Assembly: GCF_013033515.1 (NCBI RefSeq)
Contig: NZ_WQEG01000012.1
Location: 21,810 to 85,809, forward strand
Length of the DNA: 64,000 bases
Origin: Ruegeria sp. HKCCA6707
GTDB lineage: Bacteria; Pseudomonadota; Alphaproteobacteria; Rhodobacterales; Rhodobacteraceae
Direction of reading: 5' to 3'
Shown here: piece after piece, positions 7,973 through 16,605 of the stretch
Layout: the number at the start of each line of letters is the position of its first letter
How positions within the stretch are numbered: position 1 is the stretch's first letter
Translations under genes and position numbers: made by a program
Notes under the pieces: model-generated
Told to the model about the DNA's origin: nothing
Databases searched by the model: none
The model's input: the letters and a program-made list of their open reading frames with translations, nothing else

Positions 7973-8197
7973 ATGGAAGGCGATCTCGCACATATCGGCG
8001 CAGGCCTGGCAGCAATCGGTTCCGGCGCAGCCGCAATCGGGGTGGGCAACGTTGCAGGCAACTTCCTGGCCGGCGCTCTGCGCAACCCTTCGGCGGCTGC
8101 ATCGCAGACCGCAACCCTCTTCATCGGTATCGCGTTCGCAGAAGCCCTGGGGATCTTTGCATTCCTGGTCTCGCTGCTGCTGATGTTCGCCGTATAA
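7973..8197 (+). CDS. atpE: F0F1 ATP synthase subunit c
   Basis: Proteolipid of the rotating c-ring, 74 residues with two hydrophobic helices joined by the polar loop ALRNPSA (residues 35-41). The first helix carries the glycine/alanine ridge ([20 protein letters not shown]). The ion-binding carboxylate is Glu57 in [13 protein letters not shown]. The residues around it are those of proton-coupled alphaproteobacterial enzymes, not the Na+ signature. An AAGGAG ribosome site lies at 7961-7966, 6 bases before the ATG. A 10-bp stem-loop follows the gene (separate entry). Confidence 0.98.
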   Translation: MEGDLAHIGAGLAAIGSGAAAIGVGNVAGNFLAGALRNPSAAASQTATLFIGIAFAEALGIFAFLVSLLLMFAV

Positions 8198-8221
8198 TCT
8201 GCGGAACCTGATCCTTACGCG

Positions 8222-8252
8222 CAGGTGGGCCCACGCCATAGTGGCCCGCCTG
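8222..8252 (+). promoter_or_regulatory. Intercistronic stem-loop after atpE
   Basis: CAGGTGGGCC (8222-8231) pairs with GGCCCGCCTG (8243-8252) around an 11-base loop, with one G-T wobble. It lies in the 86-bp gap between atpE and atpX and has no following T-run. It is therefore more likely an mRNA-stabilising or attenuating element that helps set the high c-subunit ratio than a full terminator. Confidence 0.55.
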
Positions 8253-8283
8253 TTGTAAAGACAACGTTCCGACGGAGGACATC

Positions 8284-8835
8284 ATGGCGACTGAACCCAT
8301 TGCCAAAGAAGTGGCTGGCTCGTGCGTTGACTCCTATGGCTCTGCCATCGGGATGCCACAGCTCTGCTTCGATTGGTTTCCCAACCAGATTTTCTGGCTG
8401 GTCATTACGCTGGTCGTCATCTTTCTGGTCCTGTCTCGCGTGGCTTTGCCGCGTATCGCGGCAATCCTGGCGGAACGTCAGGGGACCATTACAAATGACC
8501 TGGCTGCGGCCGAAGATCTGAAGGCCAAGGCGGTCGAGGCCGAAGAGGCCTATAACAAGGCGCTGGCTGATGCCCGTGCCGAAGCGCAGCGTATTGCTGC
8601 CGAAGCACGCGCCGAAATCCAGGCTGGTCTGGATGACGCGATTGCCAAGGCGGATGCGGAAATCGCTGCAAAAGCGGCCGAATCGGAAAGGGCTATTGCC
8701 GACATCCGAGCCGGCGCGCTGGAAAGCATTCAAGTGGTTGCCAAGGACACGGCGGCTGAACTGGTAACCGCGCTGGGCGGCGAGGCAGATGCCAAAGCCA
8801 TCGACAGTGCTGTAGACGCGCAGATGAAAGGATAA
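8284..8835 (+). CDS. atpX: F0F1 ATP synthase subunit b' (AtpX/AtpG)
   Basis: Second-stalk subunit b' of 183 residues. Photosynthetic bacteria and Rhodobacteraceae use one b and one b' instead of two identical b chains. After about 25 polar residues there is one transmembrane helix (about 35-55, [20 protein letters not shown]). A long alanine/glutamate-rich amphipathic helix then dimerises with b and reaches up to the F1 head. It sits five bases upstream of atpF, again consistent with a heterodimeric stalk. The assignment of b' versus b follows the usual gene order and the longer N-terminal polar tail. Confidence 0.93.
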   Translation: MATEPIAKEVAGSCVDSYGSAIGMPQLCFDWFPNQIFWLVITLVVIFLVLSRVALPRIAAILAERQGTITNDLAAAEDLKAKAVEAEEAYNKALADARAEAQRIAAEARAEIQAGLDDAIAKADAEIAAKAAESERAIADIRAGALESIQVVAKDTAAELVTALGGEADAKAIDSAVDAQMKG

Positions 8836-8840
8836 GTGAC

Positions 8841-9401
8841 ATGCGGAACACTCTTGCCCTTATCCTGACCTTCGGCGCAGCCAGCCCGGCCTTTGCAGCC
8901 AAAGGCCCGTTCTTTTCGCTAGCCAATACCGACTTTGTGGTCCTTCTGGGCTTCATCGTCTTCATCGCGATCTTGTTCTACTTCAAGGTCCCCGGCATGA
9001 TCGGTGGTCTGTTGGACAAACGTGCCGAAGGCATCAAGTCCGAGTTGGACGAGGCGCGCGCGCTGCACGAAGAAGCCCGCAGCCTGTTGGCCTCGTATGA
9101 GCGCAAGCAACGCGAAGTGCAGGGTCAAGCCGATGCCATCGTGGCCGCTGCCAAAGAAGACGCGGCGCTGGCCGCGGAACAAGCCAAGGTCGATCTGGAG
9201 AAATCCATCGAGCGTCGCCTCGCAGCTGCGCAGGACCAGATCGCATCCGCCGAGGCGTCTGCTGTGAAAGAGGTTCGCGATCAGGCGATCTCGGTCGCGG
9301 TTTCGGCAGCCAACGCGGTCTTAGCCAAGCAGATGACAGCGACCCAGGCCAACAAGCTGATCGACGCATCCATCGCGGATGTTGGAGAAAAGCTGCACTG
9401 A
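8841..9401 (+). CDS. atpF: F0F1 ATP synthase subunit b
   Basis: Peripheral-stalk subunit b of 186 residues. The N-terminus RNTLALILTFGAASPAFAA resembles a signal-peptide-like leader. It is followed by the membrane helix (about residues 30-50, DFVVLLGFIVFIAILFYF) and the conserved KVPGMIGGLLDKRAEGI start of the stalk helix. The rest is a charged coiled-coil ending VGEKLH. It is the last gene of the F0 operon and is followed directly by a strong rho-independent terminator. The F1 genes (atpHAGDC) are not in this window, as expected for the split arrangement in this family. Confidence 0.96.
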   Translation: MRNTLALILTFGAASPAFAAKGPFFSLANTDFVVLLGFIVFIAILFYFKVPGMIGGLLDKRAEGIKSELDEARALHEEARSLLASYERKQREVQGQADAIVAAAKEDAALAAEQAKVDLEKSIERRLAAAQDQIASAEASAVKEVRDQAISVAVSAANAVLAKQMTATQANKLIDASIADVGEKLH

Positions 9402-9428
9402 TCTGGCGCCACATACGAACGAAACGAA

Positions 9429-9452
9429 CCCGGTCCAATGACCGGGTTTTTT
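9429..9452 (+). terminator. Rho-independent terminator of the F0 operon
   Basis: CCCGGTC-CAAT-GACCGGG, a perfect 7-bp stem with a four-base loop, followed immediately by TTTTTT. It starts 27 bases after the atpF stop. Confidence 0.93.
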
Positions 9453-9504
9453 CTTGTACTAATTTCTTCAGGTTCTGGAACAGCTGATCAGCGACCGATG
9501 AACA

Positions 9505-10275
9505 TCAACTGCTCCGGTTGACCTGTTGCAGGCGTTGCTGTGCGATGGCTTCGTTTCGGTTGGCTTTCTGGTAGTCGGCCATACACCGCTCCACATAGCT
9601 CAGGTGCTGTTCCACGGCCTGACGCGCGCCTTTGGGGTCGCGTTCTTGCAAGGCCGTGTTGATGGCGCGGTGCTGGTCCAGGATTGCGTCGCGGGTGGTG
9701 CGCTGATGGAACATCATTTGCCGGTTATAGAACACGCCCTGACGCAGCAGGTCGAACATCGAACGCATCATATGCAGCATCACAACGTTATGGCTGGCCT
9801 CGATGATCGCCATGTGAAACTGAGCGTCCAGTTGGGCCTCATCTTCTGCCGAATTGTCGGCATGGGCGGCCTCCATTTTGTCCATCAAGGCTTGGATAAC
9901 ACGCAAATCACTGTCTGAACCCAATCGCGCTGCGCGTTCGGCGGCCAGCCCCTCCATGTCCCGTCTGAACGAGAGATAGTCGAACACCGCTTCGTCATGG
10001 CTTCCGAACAGACGGATCAGCGCTGGGGAGAAGGCAGAGCCCAAAACTTCGGCCACGTAGATGCCGGAACCCGCTTTTGCGGTCAGCAAACCCTGCGCCT
10101 GCAATTCCGAAATCGCTTCGCGCAGCGACGGGCGTGAGACCCCAAGGCGCTCGGCCAGTTCGCGTTCTGCCGGCAGGCGCTCGCCCGGGCGCAAAATGCC
10201 CCGCAGGATCAGAAGTTCGATCTGCCGCACCACGGCAAGCGACAGCTTTTCGGTTTGAACTTTTTGAAAGGGCAT
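9505..10275 (-). CDS. FadR/GntR family transcriptional regulator
   Basis: Regulator of 256 residues with an N-terminal GntR winged helix (about 8-78, RPGERLPAERELAERLGVSRPSLREAI). A helical FCD ligand domain covers about residues 95-225 and its His/Asp residues usually bind a metal and an organic acid. It belongs to the FadR subfamily seen with PdhR, LldR and GlcC. It is divergent from a PLP aminotransferase. Two copies of GGTCA-N7-TGAC(C/T) lie between them at 10295-10311 and 10357-10373, close to the known FadR-subfamily half-site TGGTNNNACCA. It probably represses or activates the aminotransferase in response to an amino or keto acid. Confidence 0.9.
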   Translation of the reverse strand: MPFQKVQTEKLSLAVVRQIELLILRGILRPGERLPAERELAERLGVSRPSLREAISELQAQGLLTAKAGSGIYVAEVLGSAFSPALIRLFGSHDEAVFDYLSFRRDMEGLAAERAARLGSDSDLRVIQALMDKMEAAHADNSAEDEAQLDAQFHMAIIEASHNVVMLHMMRSMFDLLRQGVFYNRQMMFHQRTTRDAILDQHRAINTALQERDPKGARQAVEQHLSYVERCMADYQKANRNEAIAQQRLQQVNRSS

Positions 10276-10294
10276 CCGGTCTTCATTCGAAATT

Positions 10295-10311
10295 GGTCAA
10301 ATCATATGACC
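10295..10311. promoter_or_regulatory. FadR-type operator copy 1
   Basis: GGTCA-N7-TGACC perfect inverted repeat, 20 bases upstream of the regulator start. It shares half-sites and spacer length with a second copy at 10357-10373. The GGTCA half-site fits FadR-subfamily GntR proteins. Confidence 0.6.
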
Positions 10312-10356
10312 ACGTTAAGCGGCGGTGTTCAAGACATCGGGCGTGTTGGAAATTTA

Positions 10357-10373
10357 GGTCATAAATATTGACT
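10357..10373. promoter_or_regulatory. FadR-type operator copy 2
   Basis: GGTCA-N7-TGACT, one mismatch from a perfect repeat, 58 bases upstream of the aminotransferase start. The centre-to-centre distance to copy 1 is 62 bp, about six helical turns, so cooperative binding or looping is possible. Confidence 0.55.
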
Positions 10374-10430
10374 TATATAGGGTTCTGAGTAACTTGACCT
10401 GAAACGTCAGGGCAGAGGAGGCCTGAGTCG

Positions 10431-11624
10431 ATGGATCACCTTTTTGCAACCCGTATGTCCCGCATGAAAGCGTCGGAAATACGTGAGCTGTTGAAGCTGT
10501 TGGAGCAACCGGACATCGTGTCTTTTGCCGGTGGCATCCCCGATCCGGCCTTGTTTCCGGCCGAGGCTTTTGCGCAAGCGTTCCAGGCGTCTTTGACCCC
10601 TGACCAGCAAACTCAGGCGCTGCAATACTCCGTCAGCGAGGGGTATCCCCCGCTGCGCCAATGGTTGGCCGAACACATGGGCCAGATGGGTATCCCCTGC
10701 GATATCGATAACATCCTGATCACCTCAGGCTCGCAACAGGCGCTGGACTATCTGGGCAAGCTGTTCCTGTCACCGGGCGACACGGCCCTGGTTGGATGGC
10801 CCACCTATCTGGGCGCAATCAACGCCTTTAGCGCTTATGAGCCACGCTTTGACCAACTGAGCGTCGACGGCAATATAGGGGCTGCACAATACAGGGCCGC
10901 CGCTGGCGAAGGTGCCGTCAAATTCGCCTATCTCTCGGCTGATTTTGCCAACCCTACAGGGGAAACCACTGATTTGCGGGGCCGTAATGCTGTGTTGGAT
11001 CTGGCCGAGGATCTGAATTGTGCCGTGATCGAAGACGGGGCCTATCAGGCGCTGCGCTATGATGGTGAGCCGATCCCACCCGTGCTGGCGCTTGAGATCG
11101 CGCGCAAGGGATCCATCGAGGCGTGCCGGACGATCTATTGCGGCAGTTTCTCGAAAACCCTTTCCCCAGGGTTGCGCCTGGGTTGGGTGGTTGCGGCCAA
11201 GTCGACCATCTCGCGGTTGGTGTTGCTGAGACAGGCGGCTGATCTGCATTCGTCCACCATCAACCAGATGGCCGTGCATAAAGTGGCCGAAAGCTGTTTT
11301 GAAACACATATTCCCAAGCTGCGCAGCGCTTACAGCGCCCGTCGTGACGCCATGCTTGCAGCTTTGGACGAGCATATGCCCGAAGGGGTCGCATGGACTC
11401 AGCCGGAAGGTGGCATGTTTGTCTGGGTGACTTTGCCGAAAGGAACCGATGGTGCGGAACTGCTGGAGAAAGCGCTGAAGACGGTCAAGCTTGCCTTTGT
11501 TCCGGGGCAGGCGTTTTTCCCTGATGGCAGCGGGGCAAATACGATCCGGCTGAGCTTTTCCAACTCGGATGAAGATACGATCCGCGAGGGTGTCCGCCGG
11601 TTGGGTCAGGTATTGCGGGCGTAG
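10431..11624 (+). CDS. PLP-dependent class I/II aminotransferase
   Basis: Fold-type I aminotransferase of 397 residues. The substrate-recognition start ISFAGGIPDPALFP-like segment (residues 30-43) and the cofactor lysine Lys242 in CGSFSKTLSPGLRLGW place it in the group of 2-aminoadipate/branched-chain/KYAT-like enzymes often annotated with MocR relatives. GWPTYLGAI and NPTGE are further PLP contacts. It is divergent from a FadR-type regulator with paired operators, suggesting inducible amino-acid catabolism. The exact amino donor is not determinable. A purine-rich ribosome site (GGCAGAGGAGG) lies 14-20 bases upstream of the ATG. Confidence 0.9.
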   Translation: MDHLFATRMSRMKASEIRELLKLLEQPDIVSFAGGIPDPALFPAEAFAQAFQASLTPDQQTQALQYSVSEGYPPLRQWLAEHMGQMGIPCDIDNILITSGSQQALDYLGKLFLSPGDTALVGWPTYLGAINAFSAYEPRFDQLSVDGNIGAAQYRAAAGEGAVKFAYLSADFANPTGETTDLRGRNAVLDLAEDLNCAVIEDGAYQALRYDGEPIPPVLALEIARKGSIEACRTIYCGSFSKTLSPGLRLGWVVAAKSTISRLVLLRQAADLHSSTINQMAVHKVAESCFETHIPKLRSAYSARRDAMLAALDEHMPEGVAWTQPEGGMFVWVTLPKGTDGAELLEKALKTVKLAFVPGQAFFPDGSGANTIRLSFSNSDEDTIREGVRRLGQVLRA

Positions 11625-11668
11625 TGCCCGAAAGGTTCTATTAACCAAATTCGCGCACAAAAGCGGGC

Positions 11669-12064
11669 ATGATCCGCTTTGTCGCAATTTTCCTGCTGGC
11701 AGCCTGTTCCGCAGGCACGCCGCATTTCCGGGACCTACCTGCCACGCGCGTGGCTGTGAATGGCAGCGTCTTTGACGTGCGCGTGCGCGGGCATCTGGCC
11801 GAGGCCGTGCGGGTCAACACCCAATACGCGCCCCGTCTTGGGCCCATACGCCAACGGGCGGGCTTGGCGATGATGCAGGTTTCGGGCTGCCCCATCCTCG
11901 ATGTGTTGGGCGACGCCGCTGTAACTGTCGGTGTGCTGGGTTGCGACCGTGAGGCCGGGGAAAAGCTGTTGCTGGCGGCGATATCGCGTCGCAATTACGA
12001 ATGCATCAACTTCGGCCGCTCAGAGGATCTGGGCTATGACCTGTTCGAGTGTTCACCCTATTGA
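11669..12064 (+). CDS. Small lipoprotein of unknown function
   Basis: 131 residues with a short hydrophobic leader and a lipobox (IFLLAACSA, Cys13), so it is probably anchored to the inner or outer membrane after lipid modification. The rest has no motif I recognise. Three further cysteines (in SGCPILD, GCDREAG and YECINFG) could form disulfides in the periplasm, and another occurs near the end in FECSPY. It lies between the aminotransferase and smc with 44- and about 140-bp gaps and need not belong to either transcript. I do not assign a function. Confidence 0.7.
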   Translation: MIRFVAIFLLAACSAGTPHFRDLPATRVAVNGSVFDVRVRGHLAEAVRVNTQYAPRLGPIRQRAGLAMMQVSGCPILDVLGDAAVTVGVLGCDREAGEKLLLAAISRRNYECINFGRSEDLGYDLFECSPY

Positions 12065-12205
12065 AACACGCGTGTTCTTGCGTATTTCGCCAAGATATTG
12101 TGGATAAGTGCCACTGGCAGGCCATATCCTGCGGGTTCCCGTTGACTCTGGCCCTGTCGGTTGCGCAGACTTCGGAGCTACAGGAATCATGGGACCCGTT
12201 CGTCA

Positions 12206-15200
12206 TTGCGTTTTAGCAAACTCAAATTGACCGGCTTCAAAAGCTTCGTTGATCCGACCGATCTGATCATCGCGGACGGGCTGACCGGTGTCGTCGGCCC
12301 CAATGGGTGCGGCAAGTCGAACCTGCTGGAAGCGCTGCGCTGGGTGATGGGGGAAAACCGCCCGAAATCCATGCGCGGTGGCGCGATGGAAGATGTGATC
12401 TTTGCCGGGGCCGCCACACGGCCCGCGCGCAACTTTGCCGAAGTGGTCCTGACCATGGACAATTCGGAACGCCTCGCACCTTCGGGGTTCAACGATAATG
12501 ACCAGCTTGAGATTGTGCGCCGCATCACCCGCGACGTGGGCAGCGCCTATAAGACCAATGGCAAGGATGTGCGCGCGCGCGATGTGCAGATGCTGTTCGC
12601 CGATGCCTCTACCGGTGCGCATTCGCCTGCCTTGGTGGGACAGAACCGCATTGCCGAGCTGATCAACGCCAAACCCCGCGCCCGGCGCCGCATTCTGGAA
12701 GAGGCCGCCGGGATTTCGGGGCTCTACCAACGTCGCCACGAGGCGGAGTTGAAGCTGAAAGGCACAGAAGCCAACCTGACCCGTGTTGATGACGTGCTGG
12801 AGCAGTTGGGCGGGCAACTGGCGCAATTGGCGCGTCAGGCCCGACAGGCGGCCCGGTATCGTGAGATCGGAACCTTGCTGCGGCAGGCCGAGGGGATGCT
12901 GCTGTATCGCCGTTGGAAAGAAGCCGATATCGCGCGCCAGAAAGCCGAAGACAAGCTGCGGGACCGTATCACCGAAGCGTCGCGTGCCGAAGCGCAGGCG
13001 CGCGCGGCCTCTGCCAAGCGTGCCGAGATCGAAGAGACTTTGCCACCATTGCGCGAGGAAGAGGCTATCGCCGCTGCAGTCCTGCAACGCCAGCAGGTCG
13101 AACGGGATCAACTGACCGATCAGGAATCCCGCGCGCGGCAGACCATCGAGACGCTGACCAACCGCATCAAGCAGTTGGGTCATGACATCGAGCGTGAGAC
13201 GGGTCTGAACCGCGATGCGGGTGAGATGATCGAGCGTTTGGAATGGGAAGCACGCGAACTGGCCAAAGCGGCCGAGGGTCAGGACGAAAAGCTTGCCGAA
13301 GCGGCTGAGGTTGCGCGCGAGGCGGCCTCGGTCTTGCAGCAGCGTGAGGACCATTTGTCTCAAGAGACGGAAGACCTGGCCCGGCTTGTGGCGCGACACC
13401 AATCGGCGCAGCGTTTGGTCGAAGACAGCCGCAAGACACTGGCCCGGTCTGAGGGGGAGGAAGAAAAGGCGCGCCTGGCAGTGGAGGATGCCAAATCGGC
13501 GGTGAACCGCGCGGGTGAGGCCTATGCGACGGCACAGAAGGACGAAGACGCGGCGCGGAGTGCGGCAGACGCTGCGGAAACCGCGCTGACGGCGGCTGAT
13601 GAGTTGCGCAACGAAACGCAGGCGCGCGAGGCAGACGCGCGGGCCAAACGGTCAGAGGCGGAAGGCGAGTTGGGCGCGATCCGCGCTGAAACGACGGCAT
13701 TGGCCAAATTGGTCGAGCGGGACACTGCCGAAGGCGGTCAGGTTCTGGACCTGTTGCGCGTGGTGCCGGGGTTTGAAAAGGCGCTTGGTGCCGCTTTGGC
13801 CGATGACTTGCGCGCCCCTCTGGTCGAAGGAGATGGACCGTCGGGTTGGGTGGAATTGAGCGGCTATGATGCTGATCAACCGTTGCCTGACGGTGCCGAA
13901 CCACTCGCACTGCATGTCTCGGGCCCCGACCGGTTGAGCCGTCGTATTGCGCAAATCGGACTTGTGGATGCGGATCAGGGCGCGCGCTTGCAATCGGCCT
14001 TGAAGCCTGGTCAGCGTCTGGTGTCGCGTTCGGGGGATTTGTGGCGCTGGGACGGGTTCCGCGCCTGGGCCGAAGATGCGCCCAGTGCAGCCGCGCTGCG
14101 GTTGGAGCAGTTGAACAAGCTGGAAGCATTGAAGCAAGAGCTTGCGCGGACCGAAGCGCAGGCCGAAGGCGCGCGCGCGGCGCATGAGACATTGTCGCAG
14201 AAACTGGCTGAAGTGACCGAGGCAGACCGCAAAGCGCGTGAGGCCCGGCGCGCTGCCGATCAACGTATGGCCGAAGCAGCCCGTGCGCTCAGCCGCGCCG
14301 AGGCAGATCGTAATCTTGCGCAGGGCAAGCTTGAGACCCTGTCATTGGCCGTCGACCGCCACAAAGAGGATGCCATGTCCGCGCGCGCGCAGCTGCGCGA
14401 GGCCGAAAACGCGCTGACGGGTCTGGGTGATCTGGACACAGCGCGCAGCCAGTTGGAAGACATCAAACAAACGGTTGAGGCGGCGCGGATCACCATGCTG
14501 ACCCATCGCTCGACCCATGACGAACTGCGCCGCGAAGGCGAGGCACGCACGCGCCGTAGCCAGGAGGTCACCAAAGACCTCAGCGGTTGGCGGCACCGGC
14601 TGGAAACGGCGGAAAAGCGGATTTCGGAACTGGCAGAGCGCAAGGAGAGTTCGGAAGCTGAGCTGTCGCAGGCGATGGCTGCACCTGACGAGATCGCCGC
14701 ACAGCGCGCCGAGTTGAACACTTTGATCGAAACCGCCGAAGCCCGCCGCAAAGAAGCTGGTGATCGTTTGGCCGAAGCCGAAGCGCAGCAGCGCGACGCG
14801 GTTCTGGCCGAACGTGAGGCAGAACGGCTTGCCTCGGAAGCTCGCGAAATGCGCGCAGCCGCCGAGGCGCGAAGCGAAGCGGCGAAAGAAGGTGTTGTTG
14901 CAGCCGCCGAACGGATCGCCGAAGACCAACAGCTGACCCCCAACCAGTTGCTGAACCAATTGGATGTGAACCCCGACCAGATGCCCGCCGCAGATGCGCT
15001 GGAGGCTGAAGTCAACCGCCACAAGCGTCAACGCGATGCGATGGGGGCGGTGAACCTGCGCGCCGAAGAAGACAGCAAAGAGGTGCAGGAGGAGTTCGAC
15101 ACGCTCACCAGCGAAAAGGCCGATCTGGAAGAGGCGATCAAGGCGCTGCGCAGCGGCATTGCCAGCCTCAACCGCGAAGGGCGCGAACGTCTGCTGACCG

Positions 15201-15661
15201 CGTTTGAGCAAGTGAACTCGAACTTTGCGATGCTGTTCAAGCACCTGTTTGGCGGTGGCGAGGCCAACCTAGTCATGGTCGAAAGTGACGATCCGCTGGA
15301 TGCCGGGCTTGAGATCATGTGTCAGCCGCCAGGTAAAAAGCTGTCGACCCTTAGCCTGCTGTCGGGTGGTGAGCAGACCCTGACCGCCACGGCGCTGATC
15401 TTTGGCGTCTTCCTGGCGAACCCAGCCCCGATCTGCGTGCTGGACGAAGTCGACGCTCCTCTGGACGACGCCAACGTGACCCGGTTCTGTGACTTGCTGG
15501 ATGAGATGTGCCGCCAGACCGACACCCGGTTCCTGATCATCACCCACCATGCGGTAACCATGGCCCGGATGGACCGGCTGTTTGGTGTGACGATGCAGGA
15601 ACAGGGCGTCAGCCAGTTGGTGTCGGTCGATCTGAAGAAAGCCGAGCAGATGGTGGCATGA
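12206..15661 (+). CDS. smc: Chromosome segregation protein SMC
   Basis: ATPase of the bacterial condensin, which organises and segregates the chromosome with ScpA/ScpB. The 1151-residue protein has Walker A GPNGCGKSN (residues 31-39), a long coiled coil, and a hinge at about 510-640. A second Glu/Ala/Arg-rich coil follows, then the C-terminal signature LSLLSGGEQTLTA and Walker B CVLDEVDAPLDD. The TTG at 12206 is chosen because LRFSKLKLTGFKSF matches the family N-terminus; an upstream TTG at 12161 would add 15 residues without homology. There is no strong ribosome site before it. The gene stands alone; scpAB are not nearby. Confidence 0.96.
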   Translation: MRFSKLKLTGFKSFVDPTDLIIADGLTGVVGPNGCGKSNLLEALRWVMGENRPKSMRGGAMEDVIFAGAATRPARNFAEVVLTMDNSERLAPSGFNDNDQLEIVRRITRDVGSAYKTNGKDVRARDVQMLFADASTGAHSPALVGQNRIAELINAKPRARRRILEEAAGISGLYQRRHEAELKLKGTEANLTRVDDVLEQLGGQLAQLARQARQAARYREIGTLLRQAEGMLLYRRWKEADIARQKAEDKLRDRITEASRAEAQARAASAKRAEIEETLPPLREEEAIAAAVLQRQQVERDQLTDQESRARQTIETLTNRIKQLGHDIERETGLNRDAGEMIERLEWEARELAKAAEGQDEKLAEAAEVAREAASVLQQREDHLSQETEDLARLVARHQSAQRLVEDSRKTLARSEGEEEKARLAVEDAKSAVNRAGEAYATAQKDEDAARSAADAAETALTAADELRNETQAREADARAKRSEAEGELGAIRAETTALAKLVERDTAEGGQVLDLLRVVPGFEKALGAALADDLRAPLVEGDGPSGWVELSGYDADQPLPDGAEPLALHVSGPDRLSRRIAQIGLVDADQGARLQSALKPGQRLVSRSGDLWRWDGFRAWAEDAPSAAALRLEQLNKLEALKQELARTEAQAEGARAAHETLSQKLAEVTEADRKAREARRAADQRMAEAARALSRAEADRNLAQGKLETLSLAVDRHKEDAMSARAQLREAENALTGLGDLDTARSQLEDIKQTVEAARITMLTHRSTHDELRREGEARTRRSQEVTKDLSGWRHRLETAEKRISELAERKESSEAELSQAMAAPDEIAAQRAELNTLIETAEARRKEAGDRLAEAEAQQRDAVLAEREAERLASEAREMRAAAEARSEAAKEGVVAAAERIAEDQQLTPNQLLNQLDVNPDQMPAADALEAEVNRHKRQRDAMGAVNLRAEEDSKEVQEEFDTLTSEKADLEEAIKALRSGIASLNREGRERLLTAFEQVNSNFAMLFKHLFGGGEANLVMVESDDPLDAGLEIMCQPPGKKLSTLSLLSGGEQTLTATALIFGVFLANPAPICVLDEVDAPLDDANVTRFCDLLDEMCRQTDTRFLIITHHAVTMARMDRLFGVTMQEQGVSQLVSVDLKKAEQMVA

Positions 15662-15715
15662 ACCATCACCACAACGTTATGAGCGGTTTCCGATCGCTTA
15701 GGCTAAGCTGATCTC

Positions 15716-16066
15716 ATGACCCGATTTCTGTTCCTTGCCCTAATTGTCGCCTCACCCCTAAGCGCCGCGGAATGGCCCACCAAACCCGGCGATGTGCCCC
15801 TGTCGGTGCAAGATTTGGAGGCACTGGCAGGCCGTACGCTGACTTTCTATGACGATGGTCAATCGAAATTCTCGGCCGGTGGGGCCTATTCCTATACCTA
15901 TGCCAGCGGGGAATCTGCCTTTGGCACCTATTCCATCGCCGAGGACGGGAGCATCTGTATCGACTATCGCAATGGGTTCAGTCGCTGCGACCTCTATGTC
16001 CGCAGCGGTGATCGGTTGATCCTGATTGACCAAAAAGGGGATCGCTATCCGGTGCGGCCGGAGTGA
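15716..16066 (+). CDS. Exported protein of unknown function
   Basis: 116 residues with a clear Sec signal peptide (TRFLFLALIVASPLSAAEW, cleavage near residue 18). It is probably periplasmic. The mature part is rich in Tyr/Gly/Ser (GGAYSYTYASGESAFGTY) and contains two cysteines (SICIDY, SRCDLYV) that could form a disulfide. Its beta-rich look resembles small proteins that report on a dehydrogenase-like fold, but I recognise no domain. It starts 54 bp after smc, so it could be co-transcribed with it. Confidence 0.7.
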   Translation: MTRFLFLALIVASPLSAAEWPTKPGDVPLSVQDLEALAGRTLTFYDDGQSKFSAGGAYSYTYASGESAFGTYSIAEDGSICIDYRNGFSRCDLYVRSGDRLILIDQKGDRYPVRPE

Positions 16067-16154
16067 CACAGGGTTTAACAACGCACCCGGCGCGTGGAAT
16101 CTGGACAGTTGCGCATCGAAGGTGGTGCACATTGCCACCGGAAGGATCTAAGCA

Positions 16155-16592
16155 GTGACGAATGACAGCGATGAACGGCTTGCGCGGGCAAAGAGGCGCG
16201 CATCACATGGGCGGCAGCAGGATGAAGGCGTTCTGGTCATCCGTACCATCGCTATGCCAGCCGATACCAATCCGGCAGGGGATATCTTTGGCGGGTGGTT
16301 GATGTCGCAAATGGATCTGGCGGCTGGAAACATGGCGGCGCGGGTGGCGCAGGGACGGGCGGCCACGGTGTCTGTCGAGGCGATGCAGTTTCTTCAACCG
16401 GTCAAAGTGGGGGATGAGGTGACGCTCTACGCCACACTGGTGAAAGTGGGCCGTACATCCATCCGCGTTCATGTGGATGTCTGGGCCCGTCCCCGGCAAT
16501 CGGACAATGGGCAAAAGGTAACGGATGCGGATTTCGTGTTTGTTGCCCTGGATGAGGACGGAACATCGCGCCCGATTGACCTGGAGGCTTGA
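16155..16592 (+). CDS. Acyl-CoA thioesterase (YciA-like hotdog)
   Basis: Hotdog-fold thioesterase of 145 residues that hydrolyses acyl-CoA to free acid and CoA in the cytosol. Motif TNPAGDIFGGWLMSQMD (about residues 38-54) carries the catalytic Asp of the YciA/BACH group. VSVEAMQFLQPVKVGD is the typical substrate-tunnel strand. The GTG at 16155 is the start with family-like N-terminal length. It is 89 bp downstream of the exported-protein gene and faces the transglycosylase gene convergently with a 13-bp gap. Confidence 0.9.
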   Translation: MTNDSDERLARAKRRASHGRQQDEGVLVIRTIAMPADTNPAGDIFGGWLMSQMDLAAGNMAARVAQGRAATVSVEAMQFLQPVKVGDEVTLYATLVKVGRTSIRVHVDVWARPRQSDNGQKVTDADFVFVALDEDGTSRPIDLEA

Positions 16593-16605
16593 GCGAGGTG
16601 CCCCG

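Noticed and set aside
7112..8239. 375-codon minus-strand frame across atpB-atpE
   Set aside because: Fully covered by well-identified ATP synthase genes on the other strand; the antisense protein is low-complexity Gln/Asp/Gly-rich.
12203..13402. 399-codon minus-strand frame inside smc
   Set aside because: High-G+C antisense shadow of a long coding sequence; smc is intact and recognisable in full on the plus strand.
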